The notes under the pieces were generated by a model, which was not told the DNA's origin, did no database searches, and saw nothing but the letters and a program-made list of their open reading frames with translations. Positions 1-8,764 of a stretch of DNA of 64,000 nt are shown piece by piece. Both the position numbers and the translations under genes were made by a program. Position 1 is the stretch's first letter. The number at the start of each line of letters is the position of its first letter. Source of the stretch: JADGGV01 sp035715725 (GTDB taxonomy: Bacteria; Gemmatimonadota; Gemmatimonadetes; Longimicrobiales; RSA9); the NCBI GenBank assembly GCA_035715725.1, contig DASTKT010000058.1, positions 44,518 through 108,517 of the forward strand, written 5' to 3'.

Positions 1-157
1 TGAAGAGCTGCGCGCGGTGGAAGTCGTCGGCCGTCGAGGCCTCGCGCTCGAGCTTGATGAGCTCCTCATCGAGCAGCGGCGTGCCCGCCGGGACCGGCGT
101 CTCCCTTTTTCCGAACAAGCGCTTGAGCATCTTCCGCATTCCCGGCATCCGGTTCAT
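1..157 (-). CDS. TPR-like protein, N-terminal fragment (cut by window edge)
   Basis: Reading leftward from ATG at 155-157, 52 codons are visible before the window ends. The product starts MNRMPGMRKMLKRLFG and continues with an acidic/charged stretch ending in FHRAQLF. This closely parallels the next gene (312-947): basic start, LFG(K/R)+ motif, then a helix with L-DEELIKLE / LDQQLLQLE and a final -AQLF. The two are therefore probably tandem paralogues. Function is unknown. It was not listed as a long reading frame because most of the gene lies outside the window. Confidence 0.7.
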   Translation of the reverse strand, partial: MNRMPGMRKMLKRLFGKRETPVPAGTPLLDEELIKLEREASTADDFHRAQLF

Positions 158-311
158 GGTTGCGCGGGCACCCCGCCGCGGCGCCGACGGGGCGCGAGGC
201 GGGGCTGGACCCGTGCTGCTAGTATCGGCGCGTCGGGAGGAAACCTTAGCGGCGAGGCGGGGCGCGCCGGGCGGGCGCGATGGGCCGTGCGGGGGGCGAA
301 AAACGGGCCGG

Positions 312-947
312 CTACGCGTCGGCCTGACCTCGGGCGTCAGGGAGCTTGTCGGCCGTCGTGAGGGCGACGCGGAGGAGCCGCTCCCACTGCTGCGCGTCGT
401 CGATGCGGGGCTCCTCGGGGCGCTCGAGCGCGGCGAAGATGACCTCGGCGCCGGATTCGTCGCCCAGGACGCGGAGGTGCTCGGCGATGCGACGGCGGAC
501 CCGCGCGTTCGCGGTGGCCTGCGCCATCAGGCGGAGGCGCGGGATGGCGAGGTGGCGGGTGCCGGTGCGGTGGACGGCGTGGACGTAGGCGTCGATCTCC
601 TGCTCGGCGTCACCGAGCATGTGGTTGCCGACGGCGAGCATGGCCAGGGTGCAGTGGGCGCGGACGATGCCGGGCTCGAAGCGGATGATCTTGCGGCACA
701 TCGCGACGGCGGCGTCGTAGTAGGCGGCCTGGAGGTAGGCGTCGACGGCGCGGCCGAAGTAGTGGAGCGCCTTCGGGCGCTGCTGGTTTCGGGCGCACAG
801 GTCGCCGGCGCGGTTGAAGAGCTGCGCCTGGAGCTCGACGCCGGCGGCGCGCTGCGCTTCCGCCTCCAACTGCAGCAGCTGCTGGTCCAGCCCCTTGTCC
901 GCCGGGGCGCCCGATTCCTTCTTTCGGCCGAACAGCCCGCTCCACAT
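312..947 (-). CDS. Tetratricopeptide-repeat-like helical protein
   Basis: A 211-residue protein starting MWSGLFGRKKESG. I chose this start because upstream in-frame sequence is Pro/Arg-rich and not protein-like, and because the paralogue at 1-157 begins the same way. From about residue 40 it has helical pairs typical of TPRs: AGDLCARNQQRPKALHYFGRA, YYDAAVAMCRKIIRFEPG, then a third pair with HCTLAMLAVGNHMLGDAE. There is no signal peptide or membrane segment, so it is likely a cytoplasmic scaffold. It is the downstream-facing neighbour of a paralogue, 154 bases apart. Specific role unknown. Confidence 0.75.
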   Translation of the reverse strand: MWSGLFGRKKESGAPADKGLDQQLLQLEAEAQRAAGVELQAQLFNRAGDLCARNQQRPKALHYFGRAVDAYLQAAYYDAAVAMCRKIIRFEPGIVRAHCTLAMLAVGNHMLGDAEQEIDAYVHAVHRTGTRHLAIPRLRLMAQATANARVRRRIAEHLRVLGDESGAEVIFAALERPEEPRIDDAQQWERLLRVALTTADKLPDARGQADA

Positions 948-1160
948 CGCTCTGCGCTCATCGGCCGCGGCCGCGGGGACCGCGGGAAGGGGTGAGGCGT
1001 GGGGCCGCTCCCGGCGGCGGCCCATCCTCGAATCTACGGCCGCCGGCGGCGCGGTCCAAGTCTGCGTGCGGCGGCTTGCCCGGCGCGCGGCGGCGGGCGA
1101 ATGTTGCGGAGGCGCTTCGCACGAGCGGTGCGGCCGCGGCGCCTTGCGAACGGAGGCAGC

Positions 1161-1709
1161 ATGGCGGAATCGCCGTCGAGCCAGGTGCGGGACGGGTGGG
1201 ATCGCCTGGTGGGGCGGGGGACCGGCGGACGCTGGGTCTTCAGCAAGCTGATCGCGCGGCTGGTCCCGTACAGCGCCACGATCCGGCCGGAGGTGCAGGA
1301 GCTGGGGCCGGGGTACGCGCGCATCCGCATGCGGGACCGGAAGCGCGTGCGCAACCACCTGAATTCGGTCCACGCGATCGCGCTGGCGAACCTGGCGGAG
1401 CTGACGTCGGGGCTGGCACTGACGTACGGCCTCCCGGCGGAGGCGCGGGCGATCCTGATCGGGCTCTCGATCGACTACCTGAAGAAGGGGCGGGGGACGC
1501 TCGAGGCGGAGTGCCGGCTGGAGGTGCCGGACAGCTCGGTCCGGGCGGAGTACGCCTTCGAGTCGGTGGTGCGGGACGAGGCGGGCGATGTCGTGGTGCG
1601 CGCGGTGGCGCGCTGGCTGATCGGGCCGAAGCCGGCGGACGCGGCGCCGGCGACGGGCGCGCGGCCCGGCTCGGCCCGGGAACCCGCGCCGGCGGGGGAC
1701 GGATCGTGA
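1161..1709 (+). CDS. DUF4442 hotdog-fold protein
   Basis: A 182-residue protein with ATG at 1161 and a GGAGG ribosome binding site at 1152-1156. The centre carries the DUF4442 / hotdog-thioesterase-like signature RNHLNSVHAIALANLAE followed by TSGLALTYGLP (about residues 62-90). A beta-sheet half ends in DVVVRAVARWLIG. Hotdog proteins of this type bind acyl-CoA or acyl-ACP thioesters; the actual substrate is unknown. The C-terminal 25 residues are Ala/Pro-rich and probably disordered. It overlaps the next gene by 4 bases (GTGA), so the two are probably translated together. Confidence 0.8.
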   Translation: MAESPSSQVRDGWDRLVGRGTGGRWVFSKLIARLVPYSATIRPEVQELGPGYARIRMRDRKRVRNHLNSVHAIALANLAELTSGLALTYGLPAEARAILIGLSIDYLKKGRGTLEAECRLEVPDSSVRAEYAFESVVRDEAGDVVVRAVARWLIGPKPADAAPATGARPGSAREPAPAGDGS

Positions 1710-2710
1710 TCGCCACGCCGTTCACGCGCCAGGTCGGCGTCGAGGTGCCGATCATCTGCGGGGCCATGTACCCGTGCAGCAATCCGGAGCTGGTGGCGGC
1801 CGCCTCGGAGGCGGGCGCCATCGGCGTCGTCCAGCCGATGTCGATGGTGTACGTCTACGGTCACGAGTTCCGGGATGGGCTGCGGCGGATCCGGAGCCTG
1901 ACGGCGAAGCCGATCGGGATGAACGTGATCGTGGAGCGGTCGCAGAAGATCTATCAGGAGCGGATGGAGCGCTGGGTGGACGCGGCGCTGGAGGAGGGAG
2001 TTCGCTTCTTCGTGACGTCGCTCGGCAACCCGCGCTGGATCGTGGAGCGGGCGACGGCGGTGGGCGGCGTGGTCTACCACGACGTCACCGAGCGGAAGTG
2101 GGCGCTGAAGGCGATGGATGCGGGCGTCCACGGGCTGATCGCGGTCAACTCGCGCGCCGGCGGGCACGCGGGGCCGAAGACGCCGGAGGCGCTGCTGGGG
2201 GAGCTGGGCGACCTGGGCGTGCCGCTCGTGTGCGCCGGCGGCATCGGCGACGAGCAGGACTTCGTGCGCGCGCTGCGGATGGGGTACGCCGCGGTGCAGA
2301 TGGGCACGCGCTTCATCGCCACGACGGAGTGCCAGGTGCATCCCGACTACAAGCGCGCGATCCTGGAGGCGGCCGAGGACGACATCGTGCTCACCGAGAA
2401 GGTGACCGGCGTGCCGCTGGCGGTGATCCGGACGCCGTACATCGAGCGGGTCGGCACGAAGGCGGGGTGGCTCGCCCGGTGGATGCTGCGCGGCCGGCGC
2501 ACGAAGCACTGGATGCGGCTGCTCTACTCGCTCCAGTCGGCGTGGAAGCTGAAGCGCTCCTCGCTGCACGGCTCGGCGTACCAGGACTACTTCCAGGCGG
2601 GGAAGAGCGTCGCCGGGGTCACGGCGGTCGAGCCGGCGGGGGAGATCGTGCGGCGCTTCGCGGCCGCGGCGGAGCGGGCGCTCGGGGAGCGGGTGGAGGC
2701 CGGGGACTGA
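1706..2710 (+). CDS. Nitronate monooxygenase family (2-nitropropane dioxygenase-like) flavoprotein
   Basis: A 334-residue FMN-dependent TIM-barrel protein. It starts with GTG at 1706, overlapping the preceding TGA, which fits the family N-terminus TPFTRQVGVEVPIICGAM. Family marks are the NSRAGGHAG segment (about residues 150-158, with the catalytic-type His), VPLVCAGGIGDEQDFVRAL for phosphate binding and the GYAAVQMGTRFIATTEC strand. Members oxidise nitronates or act as related flavin oxidoreductases. The C-terminal 90 residues are longer and more basic than in the shortest members. Coupling to a hotdog protein suggests an acyl-metabolism partner, but that is an inference. Confidence 0.85.
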   Translation: MIATPFTRQVGVEVPIICGAMYPCSNPELVAAASEAGAIGVVQPMSMVYVYGHEFRDGLRRIRSLTAKPIGMNVIVERSQKIYQERMERWVDAALEEGVRFFVTSLGNPRWIVERATAVGGVVYHDVTERKWALKAMDAGVHGLIAVNSRAGGHAGPKTPEALLGELGDLGVPLVCAGGIGDEQDFVRALRMGYAAVQMGTRFIATTECQVHPDYKRAILEAAEDDIVLTEKVTGVPLAVIRTPYIERVGTKAGWLARWMLRGRRTKHWMRLLYSLQSAWKLKRSSLHGSAYQDYFQAGKSVAGVTAVEPAGEIVRRFAAAAERALGERVEAGD

Positions 2711-2743
2711 ACGGACCGCGCCGGCCTCCCGCTCCCGACGGCG

Positions 2744-3187
2744 TCAGCCCTTCAGCTTCGCCTCCAGCTCGATCGGGACGTTCCCCTTCAGGGCCTTCGA
2801 CACCGGGCACCCATCCTTCGCACCCTGAGCGGCCTGCTGGAACGCGGCGGCGTCGATGCCGGGGACGTCGCCGACGACCTGGAGCCGGATGCGGCTGATG
2901 GCGAAGCCGCCGTCGCCCTTCGCGAACGTGGCGGTGGCGGTCACGTCGAGCTCGCGCGGCGGATGGCCCTGTTGCGTCAGGCCGTTGGACAGCGCCATGG
3001 AGAAGCAGGCCGCGTGGGCCGCGGCGATCAGCTCCTCGGGGCTGGTCATGTTGGTGCCGTCCCGCTCGACGCGGGCCTTCCAGCTCACGTTCAGCTCGGG
3101 GGCGGCGCCGCTTGCCAGCCGCACGCTGCCCGCACCCTCGGCGAGGCTCCCCCGCCAGACGGCTTCGGCCCTGCTCTCGCCTGCCAT
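2744..3187 (-). CDS. osmC: OsmC-family peroxiredoxin
   Basis: A 147-residue protein with a strong GGGAGGGG ribosome binding site just upstream of ATG 3187. Both redox cysteines of OsmC are present, in AAHAACFSMAL (about residue 59) and KDGCPVSKAL (about residue 128). Length matches OsmC (about 143 residues). OsmC reduces organic hydroperoxides in the cytoplasm using a Cys-Cys pair. It converges on the nitronate monooxygenase gene with a 33-base gap. The C-terminus NVPIELEAKLKG also fits the family. Confidence 0.9.
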   Translation of the reverse strand: MAGESRAEAVWRGSLAEGAGSVRLASGAAPELNVSWKARVERDGTNMTSPEELIAAAHAACFSMALSNGLTQQGHPPRELDVTATATFAKGDGGFAISRIRLQVVGDVPGIDAAAFQQAAQGAKDGCPVSKALKGNVPIELEAKLKG

Positions 3188-3316
3188 ATCATCCCCTCCC
3201 GCGCCTGAGTGAAAGCCGTAGACGCGTCGCGGCGCCGGAGCGCGGCGCCGCGACGTGACGTGACGGGCGGAAGTTAGGAGCCCGGGCGGCCGGGGCAAGC
3301 CCGGCCGCCCGGGGGA

Positions 3317-4816
3317 CTACGGCGCGGAGCGGAGCAGCGCCGGCCGCGCGGGCGCGTCGGCCACGGTGCGTCCGAGCTCGAGGGCGATCTGCGCGTAGCG
3401 CTCGAGGCCCGCGAACGGGAAGTCGGCGGCCCATTCGTCGCCGGCCTCGTGGTAGTGGTCCCAGCGGCGGCGCAGCGCCTCCTGCTGCGCACCGGATACG
3501 CCCTCCCACGCGGCGCCCGGGATGATGAAGATCGACGGGACGCCTCGCTGGAGGAACGGCCAGTAGTCGGAGTTGGGGGAGGCGCCGCCGAGGGTGGCGG
3601 TCCAGCCGTGGGACGCGGCGAGCTTCTGCGCCGCGGCGCCGAGGCTGGAGCTCTCGCCGCCGGCGAAGCGCCATTCGGTCGGCGGCGCGGGCGGCGCGCC
3701 GGCATCCAGGTTCACGACGGCGACGGTGCGGGCGAGCGGTACGGCCGGCGCGGTGGCGTAGTACGTCGAGCCGAGCAGCCCTCTCTCCTCGCCGGTGAAG
3801 AAGAGGAAGAGGACGGAGCGCGCCGGCGGCTCCCGGCGCAGCGCGTCGGCGATCGCCAGGAGCATCGCGCTCCCGGCGGCGTTGTCGGAGAAGCCGTTGT
3901 AGATCGAGTCGCCGCGGGGATCGGGCGTCGAGATGCCGAGGTGGTCGTAGTGGGCGGTATAGACGACGACTTCGTCGCGCCGGGCGGGATCGCGGCCGGG
4001 GATGAGGCCGGCCACGTTGCTGGACGGGACGTCGCTCGTCGTGGCGCGGACGTGCACGTCCAGGCGGTGGCCGAGCGGGAGGGCGCGGGCCGGCGCCTTG
4101 CCATCGAGCACCGAGTCGGGGAGCTGCGCGCCCGCCAGCAGCGCCCGCCCGACGTCCGGACCGGCGATCGCCATCGGCAGGGCCGGCTGCCAGACCGGGT
4201 CGTCGACCGCGGCGTTGACGAAGTAGCGGGTGTCTCCGCGGCTGCGGGCGTAGAGCGCGAAGCTCGTCGGGTCCGGCACGAGATGGACGACGCCGGCGGC
4301 GCCACGCGCGATCCAATCGGGCACGAGCGTTCGGGCCTCGCCACCGAGCGAGCCGAGCGTCACGATGACCTTGCCCTGGAGCGAGCCGGTGGCGGCCAAC
4401 GCTCGGCGCGCCTGCGCCGCCGTGCCGACGAACAGCGCTTCTCCGGCGAAGTCGTGGAGCGCGGCCGCCCCGCCGGTGTTGACGACGAAGTCCCGCCCGC
4501 TGCGGAACGCCACGGCGTTGGCGCCCGTGCCGACCGTGAGGCGGGTCGAGTCGTTGTCGATGCGGGCCGCGCGAAGCGGGACCGGCAGCTCGTAGCTGCC
4601 GTTCGGCCCCACGGGCTGCAGGCCGAGGCGCATGAGCTGGCTGACGATGTAGTGGGCCGCGAGCCGCTCGCCGCGCGTGCCGGTCCCGCGCCCCTCGAGC
4701 AGGTCGTGGGACAGGAAATAGGTGTGGCCGCGCAGGGCCAGCGTGTCGATGCCCTGCGCCGCCGCGCCGGTGGGCAGCGCGAGGCCGAGCAGGAGCAGCC
4801 GAAGGAATCGGGTCAT
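3317..4816 (-). CDS. Secreted M28-family metallopeptidase
   Basis: A 499-residue protein with a Sec signal peptide (MTRFLRLLLLGLALPTGAAAQ). The middle resembles a protease-associated domain (about 110-240). The M28 catalytic domain follows, with all zinc ligands and the general base in order: AHYDHLG, SDNAAGSA, TGEERGLLGS, VNLDAG and HYHEAGDEW. M28 enzymes remove N-terminal amino acids or act as carboxypeptidases on exported peptides, so the likely place of action is the periplasm or outside. It is a single gene, facing away from the OsmC gene's promoter side. Substrate preference cannot be read from sequence. Confidence 0.9.
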   Translation of the reverse strand: MTRFLRLLLLGLALPTGAAAQGIDTLALRGHTYFLSHDLLEGRGTGTRGERLAAHYIVSQLMRLGLQPVGPNGSYELPVPLRAARIDNDSTRLTVGTGANAVAFRSGRDFVVNTGGAAALHDFAGEALFVGTAAQARRALAATGSLQGKVIVTLGSLGGEARTLVPDWIARGAAGVVHLVPDPTSFALYARSRGDTRYFVNAAVDDPVWQPALPMAIAGPDVGRALLAGAQLPDSVLDGKAPARALPLGHRLDVHVRATTSDVPSSNVAGLIPGRDPARRDEVVVYTAHYDHLGISTPDPRGDSIYNGFSDNAAGSAMLLAIADALRREPPARSVLFLFFTGEERGLLGSTYYATAPAVPLARTVAVVNLDAGAPPAPPTEWRFAGGESSSLGAAAQKLAASHGWTATLGGASPNSDYWPFLQRGVPSIFIIPGAAWEGVSGAQQEALRRRWDHYHEAGDEWAADFPFAGLERYAQIALELGRTVADAPARPALLRSAP

Positions 4817-4944
4817 TCCACGTTCCGGTGTGCGGGTCGAGACGGTGCCTACCCCGCGACCGGAGGCGGAGTGCCTTCCACCAACGCCGCGGCCCGGGCG
4901 CGTCGAGGACGCACCCGGGCCGTCGGAGCGCCGACCGCGCGCCG

Positions 4945-5844
4945 CTACCGCAGTCGGTCCCCGAGCACCCGGTCCGCGTACCCGTTATTGGGGTTCCTAC
5001 CTTGCCGGACCAGCCGGTCCACGATGCCGGGTCCGCGGTTGTAGGCGAGCAGCGCCAGGCGCCGGTCGCCGTGATACTTGTCCAGGAGCTGCCGGAGGTA
5101 GCGGAAGCCGAGGCGCAGGTTCGTTTCCCGGTTGTAGAGGTCGCGGGTGCTCGTGCCCGGCTCCAGCCACCCCGCCGTGCGCGGCATGAGCTGCGTGAGG
5201 CCGCGCGCGCCGACGTTGCTCACCGCCTCGTTCTTGAACGCGCTCTCCGTCTTGACCAGCCCGTAGGCGAGCTTCGGGTCGACCCCCTGCTGCTTCGCGT
5301 GGTCGAAGATGTCGCTGGCCAGATCCTCGCCGATGCCGTAGCGGTTCATCGCCGCCTGTACGGTCTGGTACCGCTCGGCGTTCGCCCAGCGGGAGGCGGC
5401 CTCCGCCTCCACGTCACGGCGCGGAGGCGTGGGCGCCGCGGCCGGCGCCGCGGCGGGCACGGCCTCCTTCGCCGGCGGCGCCGCGGCCGGCCCGTGGATC
5501 GTCTTCAGCAGCGGCATCGACACGCCCGCAAGGCCGAGCCCGATCAGCGGCTCCCTGAACTTCGTCGCCAGCTGCCGGGTGCGGGCGAGAAGATTCCCGC
5601 GGCGCTCCGCCAGCGGCGGCTCCGGGAGCGAAGGCTGGTGCCGGCGCTCCGGGCCGCGCCACTCGTCGCCCTCGGGCACCGCGGCATCGAAGGCGAGGCC
5701 CCAGCCGCCCGGCCGACGCGGGTCGTAGCCGCTCGCGATGAGGTCGTGCACATGGGCCGCCTCCGCGGAGCGTGAGCTCCGCGCCGGGCGGGGCAGCCGG
5801 TGGCCCCGGCGGTGGGCTTCTCGTGTGCGTCTCGGGTCTCTCAT
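4945..5844 (-). CDS. Lytic transglycosylase (SLT domain)
   Basis: A 299-residue protein. I place the start at ATG 5844 (MRDPRRTREAH); the frame stays open further upstream but the sequence there is not protein-like. The N-terminal 95 residues are basic and disordered. A hydrophobic segment (about 99-113) may anchor it in the membrane, then comes a Pro/Ala linker, then the SLT domain from about 155. The catalytic Glu lies in LVKTESAFKNEAVS, followed by NVGARGLTQLMPRTAGWL and LLALLAYNRGPG, the hallmarks of MltE/Slt70-type enzymes. These cleave peptidoglycan glycan strands. An AT-rich island at 5865-5895 is the likely promoter zone. Confidence 0.88.
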   Translation of the reverse strand: MRDPRRTREAHRRGHRLPRPARSSRSAEAAHVHDLIASGYDPRRPGGWGLAFDAAVPEGDEWRGPERRHQPSLPEPPLAERRGNLLARTRQLATKFREPLIGLGLAGVSMPLLKTIHGPAAAPPAKEAVPAAAPAAAPTPPRRDVEAEAASRWANAERYQTVQAAMNRYGIGEDLASDIFDHAKQQGVDPKLAYGLVKTESAFKNEAVSNVGARGLTQLMPRTAGWLEPGTSTRDLYNRETNLRLGFRYLRQLLDKYHGDRRLALLAYNRGPGIVDRLVRQGRNPNNGYADRVLGDRLR

Positions 5845-6068
5845 GGTCCCATCGGCTGCTGCGACATAAGTTGGTGCACGGCAGAAATTTAACGCACTAT
5901 CCATGCCCGGCTCGGCGCGATCGCCGCCGGGCCTGGCGGGGCGTGCGCGGGCGGCGCTCCGGCGGCGACCGCGGATGCCGGCCGGATGCCGGCCGGGGGT
6001 CGGCTGGGGGTCGGCCGGGGGTCCGCTCCCGGCCGGACCCCACGGCCGGGCCCGGTGTACCAGCACGG

Positions 6069-6080
6069 CCCGATATTCAC
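6069..6080 (+). promoter_or_regulatory. Candidate -10-type promoter box (CCCGATATTCAC)
   Basis: An isolated AT-rich hexamer in very GC-rich DNA, 25 bases before the ATG of the membrane-protein gene at 6103. The same CC(G/A)(A/T)TATT(C/T) core precedes genes at 18831 and 44861 at similar distance, which is why I list it. No convincing -35 box is visible. Confidence 0.3.
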
Positions 6081-6102
6081 GATCCAACCGAGCCGGCTGC
6101 CC

Positions 6103-6588
6103 ATGCCTCGAATCCGCCGTCATGGTCGTCTGCTGGTCGCACTCCTAGCCCTTGCCCTCGTCTTCGCCGGTCTGGCGGTCTGGCTGCCGGACGGTCTGGT
6201 TCGCCGGATCCCGGTGGTGACCGGCGCCGTGTGGACGGGCGCCCTGTTCTACCTGGACCGGCGGCTTCGGCGGGGCGGGGGCGAGGTGTGGTGGACGAGC
6301 CTGCGCTGGGGCGCGGTCTCGTGCGCGCTGCTCACGGTGCTGTTGCTGCTGCTGGACGTGCGGGAGCGGTTCGGGTGGCCGGAGGCGGTGGTCGGGGTGG
6401 CGACGCTGGCGGCGTTCGTCCGCTGGGTGTGGCAGACGGCGGTGGAGCTGGGGCGGGCGCGGCGGCGGAAGGCGGAGCCGCCGGCGGAGGTGCTCGGGCT
6501 GGCGCGGCGGCGGGAGCGGCAGTCGTGGGCGCGGCCGCCACGGATGAACGGGAAGCGGCATGCGGCGCCGGAGAAGTGGGATGCGTGA
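6103..6588 (+). CDS. Small integral membrane protein, function unknown
   Basis: A 161-residue protein starting MPRIRRHGRLLVALL. Four hydrophobic stretches are visible (about 10-28, 37-51, 70-87 and 91-107), separated by short Arg-rich loops. The tail from about 115 is basic and cytoplasmic-looking. I do not recognise a family. It overlaps the start of the ornithine-cyclodeaminase-family gene by 8 bases, so the two are likely in one operon. The upstream region has GC-rich near-repeats of GTCGGCCGGGGG around 5980-6025. Confidence 0.6.
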   Translation: MPRIRRHGRLLVALLALALVFAGLAVWLPDGLVRRIPVVTGAVWTGALFYLDRRLRRGGGEVWWTSLRWGAVSCALLTVLLLLLDVRERFGWPEAVVGVATLAAFVRWVWQTAVELGRARRRKAEPPAEVLGLARRRERQSWARPPRMNGKRHAAPEKWDA

Positions 6589-7573
6589 GGGGGCGCCGCC
6601 GCTGCGGATCGTATACGAGGCGGAGGTCCGGGCCGCGGTTGCGCAGGAGTCCGCGATCACGGCGGTCGAGGAGGCGTTCGCGGCGCTGGCGCGGGGAGAG
6701 GCCCGGCTGCCGGGGGTGATCAACCTCGACATCCCGGAGGCGCAGGGCGAGATCCACGTGAAGGGCGCGCATCTGGAGGGCGCGCCCTTTTACGCGTTCA
6801 AGGTGGCGACGGGCTTCTACGGCAACCATCTGCGGGGACTCCCGACGGGCGCGGGGCTGTTCCTGGTGGGGGATGCGGCCACGGGGCTGCCCGTGGCGCT
6901 GCTGCTGGACAACGGCTACCTGACGGAGCTGCGGACGGGGGCGGCGGGCGCGGTGGCGGCGCGCTGGCTGGCGCGGCCGGAGCTGCGCAAGGTGGCGGTG
7001 GTGGGGGCGGGCGTGCAGGCGCGCTTCCAGGTCCGGGCGCTGGCGGCGGTGCGGGCGGTGCCGCGCGTCGAGGTCTGGAGCCGGGACGCGGCGCGGGCGG
7101 CCGCGTGCGCGGCGGAGCTGCGGGCCGAGCTGGGCGTGGATGCCGCGGCGGCGCCGTCGGTCGAGGCGGCCGTCCGGGACGCGGACCTGGTGGTGACGGT
7201 GACCCCGAGCCGGACGCCGCTGGTGCGGGGGGAGTGGCTGTCGGCGGGGGCGCACGTGACCGCCGTCGGCTCCGACGGCCCGGAGAAGCAGGAGCTGGAC
7301 GTGGGCGTGCTGGCGCGGGCGGACCGGGTGTTCGCCGATCACCTGGGGCAGTGCCTGCGGCTCGGCGAGCTGCACCACGCGGTGGACGCGGGCGTGCTGT
7401 CGGCCGCCGACGTGGCGGGCGAGCTGGGCGAGGTGATCATCGGGCGGGTGGCGGGGCGAACCGCCGGCGACCAGCTCACGGTATGCGACCTGACGGGCGT
7501 AGGCGTGCAGGACGCGGCGATCGCGGCGGCCGCGGCCCGGGCGCTCGGCCTCGAGCCGGTGGGTGGTGCCTGA
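6581..7573 (+). CDS. Ornithine cyclodeaminase / mu-crystallin family enzyme
   Basis: A 330-residue NAD(P)-binding protein. I chose ATG 6581 (MREGAPPLRIVYE) over an in-frame ATG at 6560 because GGAG sits 7 bases before it. Family features are the substrate-side Lys in APFYAFKVATGF, Arg in GYLTELRTGAAGA, the Rossmann motif VAVVGAGVQARFQ (about residue 138) and VTVTPSRTPLVRGEWLSAGAHV near the C-terminal half. Members are ornithine or alanine dehydrogenase-like enzymes or ketimine reductases; which reaction applies here is unresolved. The gene is coupled to the upstream membrane protein. Confidence 0.85.
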   Translation: MREGAPPLRIVYEAEVRAAVAQESAITAVEEAFAALARGEARLPGVINLDIPEAQGEIHVKGAHLEGAPFYAFKVATGFYGNHLRGLPTGAGLFLVGDAATGLPVALLLDNGYLTELRTGAAGAVAARWLARPELRKVAVVGAGVQARFQVRALAAVRAVPRVEVWSRDAARAAACAAELRAELGVDAAAAPSVEAAVRDADLVVTVTPSRTPLVRGEWLSAGAHVTAVGSDGPEKQELDVGVLARADRVFADHLGQCLRLGELHHAVDAGVLSAADVAGELGEVIIGRVAGRTAGDQLTVCDLTGVGVQDAAIAAAAARALGLEPVGGA

Positions 7574-7592
7574 GGCGGGCGGCCGGCGCGCC

Positions 7593-7676
7593 GCACGGGC
7601 CGATCAACGCGGCCGGCGCCGCACGGGCCGATCAGCGCGGCCGGCGCCGCCGCGGGCCGATCAGCGCCGCCCGCAC
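7593..7676. repeat. 28-bp tandem repeat, about three copies
   Basis: Two nearly identical 28-base units (7593-7620 and 7621-7648, one base different) share the core GCACGGGCCGATCA. A third, more diverged unit runs to about 7676. It sits between the ends of two convergent genes, in the 147-base gap after the ornithine-cyclodeaminase-family gene, and has no long reading frame of its own. Confidence 0.75.
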
Positions 7677-7720
7677 CTTCACGCTGGCCGTGAGCCCACC
7701 CCGCGCCGCGCGGGCCAGGC

Positions 7721-8743
7721 CTACGGCAGGCGGCAGATGCCCCGGGACAGCGTGCCCTGCGTGCCCCCGGGACCGGCCTCGCTCGTGAACCAGAGGGCGC
7801 CGTCGTCGCCGAGCGCGACGCCTTCCCCCTGCGGCTCGGCCAGCGGCGCGAGGCTCGTGGCCGAATCGGCGAGCGGCGCCAGCGTGCCGCGCTGCGTGAG
7901 CCGGTAGAGGCGCAGCCCGGTGTAGCTCCGGATCGCGACCGTGGTCCCGCGGAGGCTCGCGCCGGTCACCAGGTCCGGCAGCTCGACCTTCCCCGGCGTG
8001 AGCGACTGGACCGGCTCCAGCGTTCGCCGCCGGCCCGGGACCGGCGAGCCGGGATAGCGCCAGACGCTCACCGCATCCCTCCGTCCCTTGCTCACGAGAT
8101 AGATCCGCCCGGCGTCGGTGACGAAGAGCGCCTCCGTATCCCGCGGCCGATCCGGGTAGACGACCGGGAACGCCTGCGCGGGCCGGGACACGCCGTCCGC
8201 GGGCGCCGGCTCGGGGATGCGGTAGACGACCATGCCGGCGCGGTCCTCGGCGTTGTCGCCCGTATCGGCGATGTAGAGGCAGTCGCCGCCGGGGCACGGC
8301 GCGAGCGCGATGTCCTCCCAGTCGAAGTTGCTGGCACCGGTGACGCGCACGCGGCCCAGCAGGCGGCCGGCCGTGTCGATGGCGAAGACGTCGGGCGTGG
8401 AGCCGGAGTCGTTCAGCGTCCAGAGGACGCCGCGGTGGCGCCGGCTCGCGGCCAGGCCGCTGGTCTCGCGGAGTGGGAGCGGCAGCGGCGTGATGCCGGA
8501 GAGGGTCGGGCAGGGGGTCTCCGGCTCGAGGCGCCGCGAGGCTTCGGCGCTGGATGCGGGCGGCGCGGCGGCGTGATCGCGATCGGGGGCGGCGCGCTCG
8601 CCGGGGGCGCCGCAACCGGCCAGGAGCGCGGCGGCCAACGCGAGGCGACGCGCCGCACGGGCGAGAACACGAGGACGGCGCGGGCCGCGCGTCCGCGCGT
8701 CCGCGCCGTCGGACCGCCGATTCGTCGCTTCTTCCACCACCAC
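7721..8743 (-). CDS. Secreted lipoprotein with predicted beta-propeller
   Basis: A 340-residue protein. After a basic lead it has a signal sequence ending in LALAAALLAGC, a lipobox with Cys at about residue 44, so it is probably anchored to a membrane by lipid. The mature part has repeated strand patterns such as RRHRGVLWTLNDSGSTPDVFAID, DCLYIADTGDNAEDR, TEALFVTDAGRIYLVSKG and GEGVALGDDGALWFTSEAG. These are typical of NHL/SMP-30-like propellers. No catalytic residues are evident. It follows the S9 peptidase gene on the same strand with a 21-base gap and may be co-transcribed with it. Confidence 0.75.
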   Translation of the reverse strand: MVVEEATNRRSDGADARTRGPRRPRVLARAARRLALAAALLAGCGAPGERAAPDRDHAAAPPASSAEASRRLEPETPCPTLSGITPLPLPLRETSGLAASRRHRGVLWTLNDSGSTPDVFAIDTAGRLLGRVRVTGASNFDWEDIALAPCPGGDCLYIADTGDNAEDRAGMVVYRIPEPAPADGVSRPAQAFPVVYPDRPRDTEALFVTDAGRIYLVSKGRRDAVSVWRYPGSPVPGRRRTLEPVQSLTPGKVELPDLVTGASLRGTTVAIRSYTGLRLYRLTQRGTLAPLADSATSLAPLAEPQGEGVALGDDGALWFTSEAGPGGTQGTLSRGICRLP

Positions 8744-8764
8744 CCGTTCCCCTCCCGAATCGGC

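Noticed and set aside
54..995. Open plus-strand frame at the left edge
   Set aside because: Antisense of the two TPR-like paralogues, which show conserved starts and TPR patterns.
5980..6025. Short GC-rich near-repeats (GTCGGCCGGGGG)
   Set aside because: Too short and imperfect to name as an element; mentioned only under the following gene.
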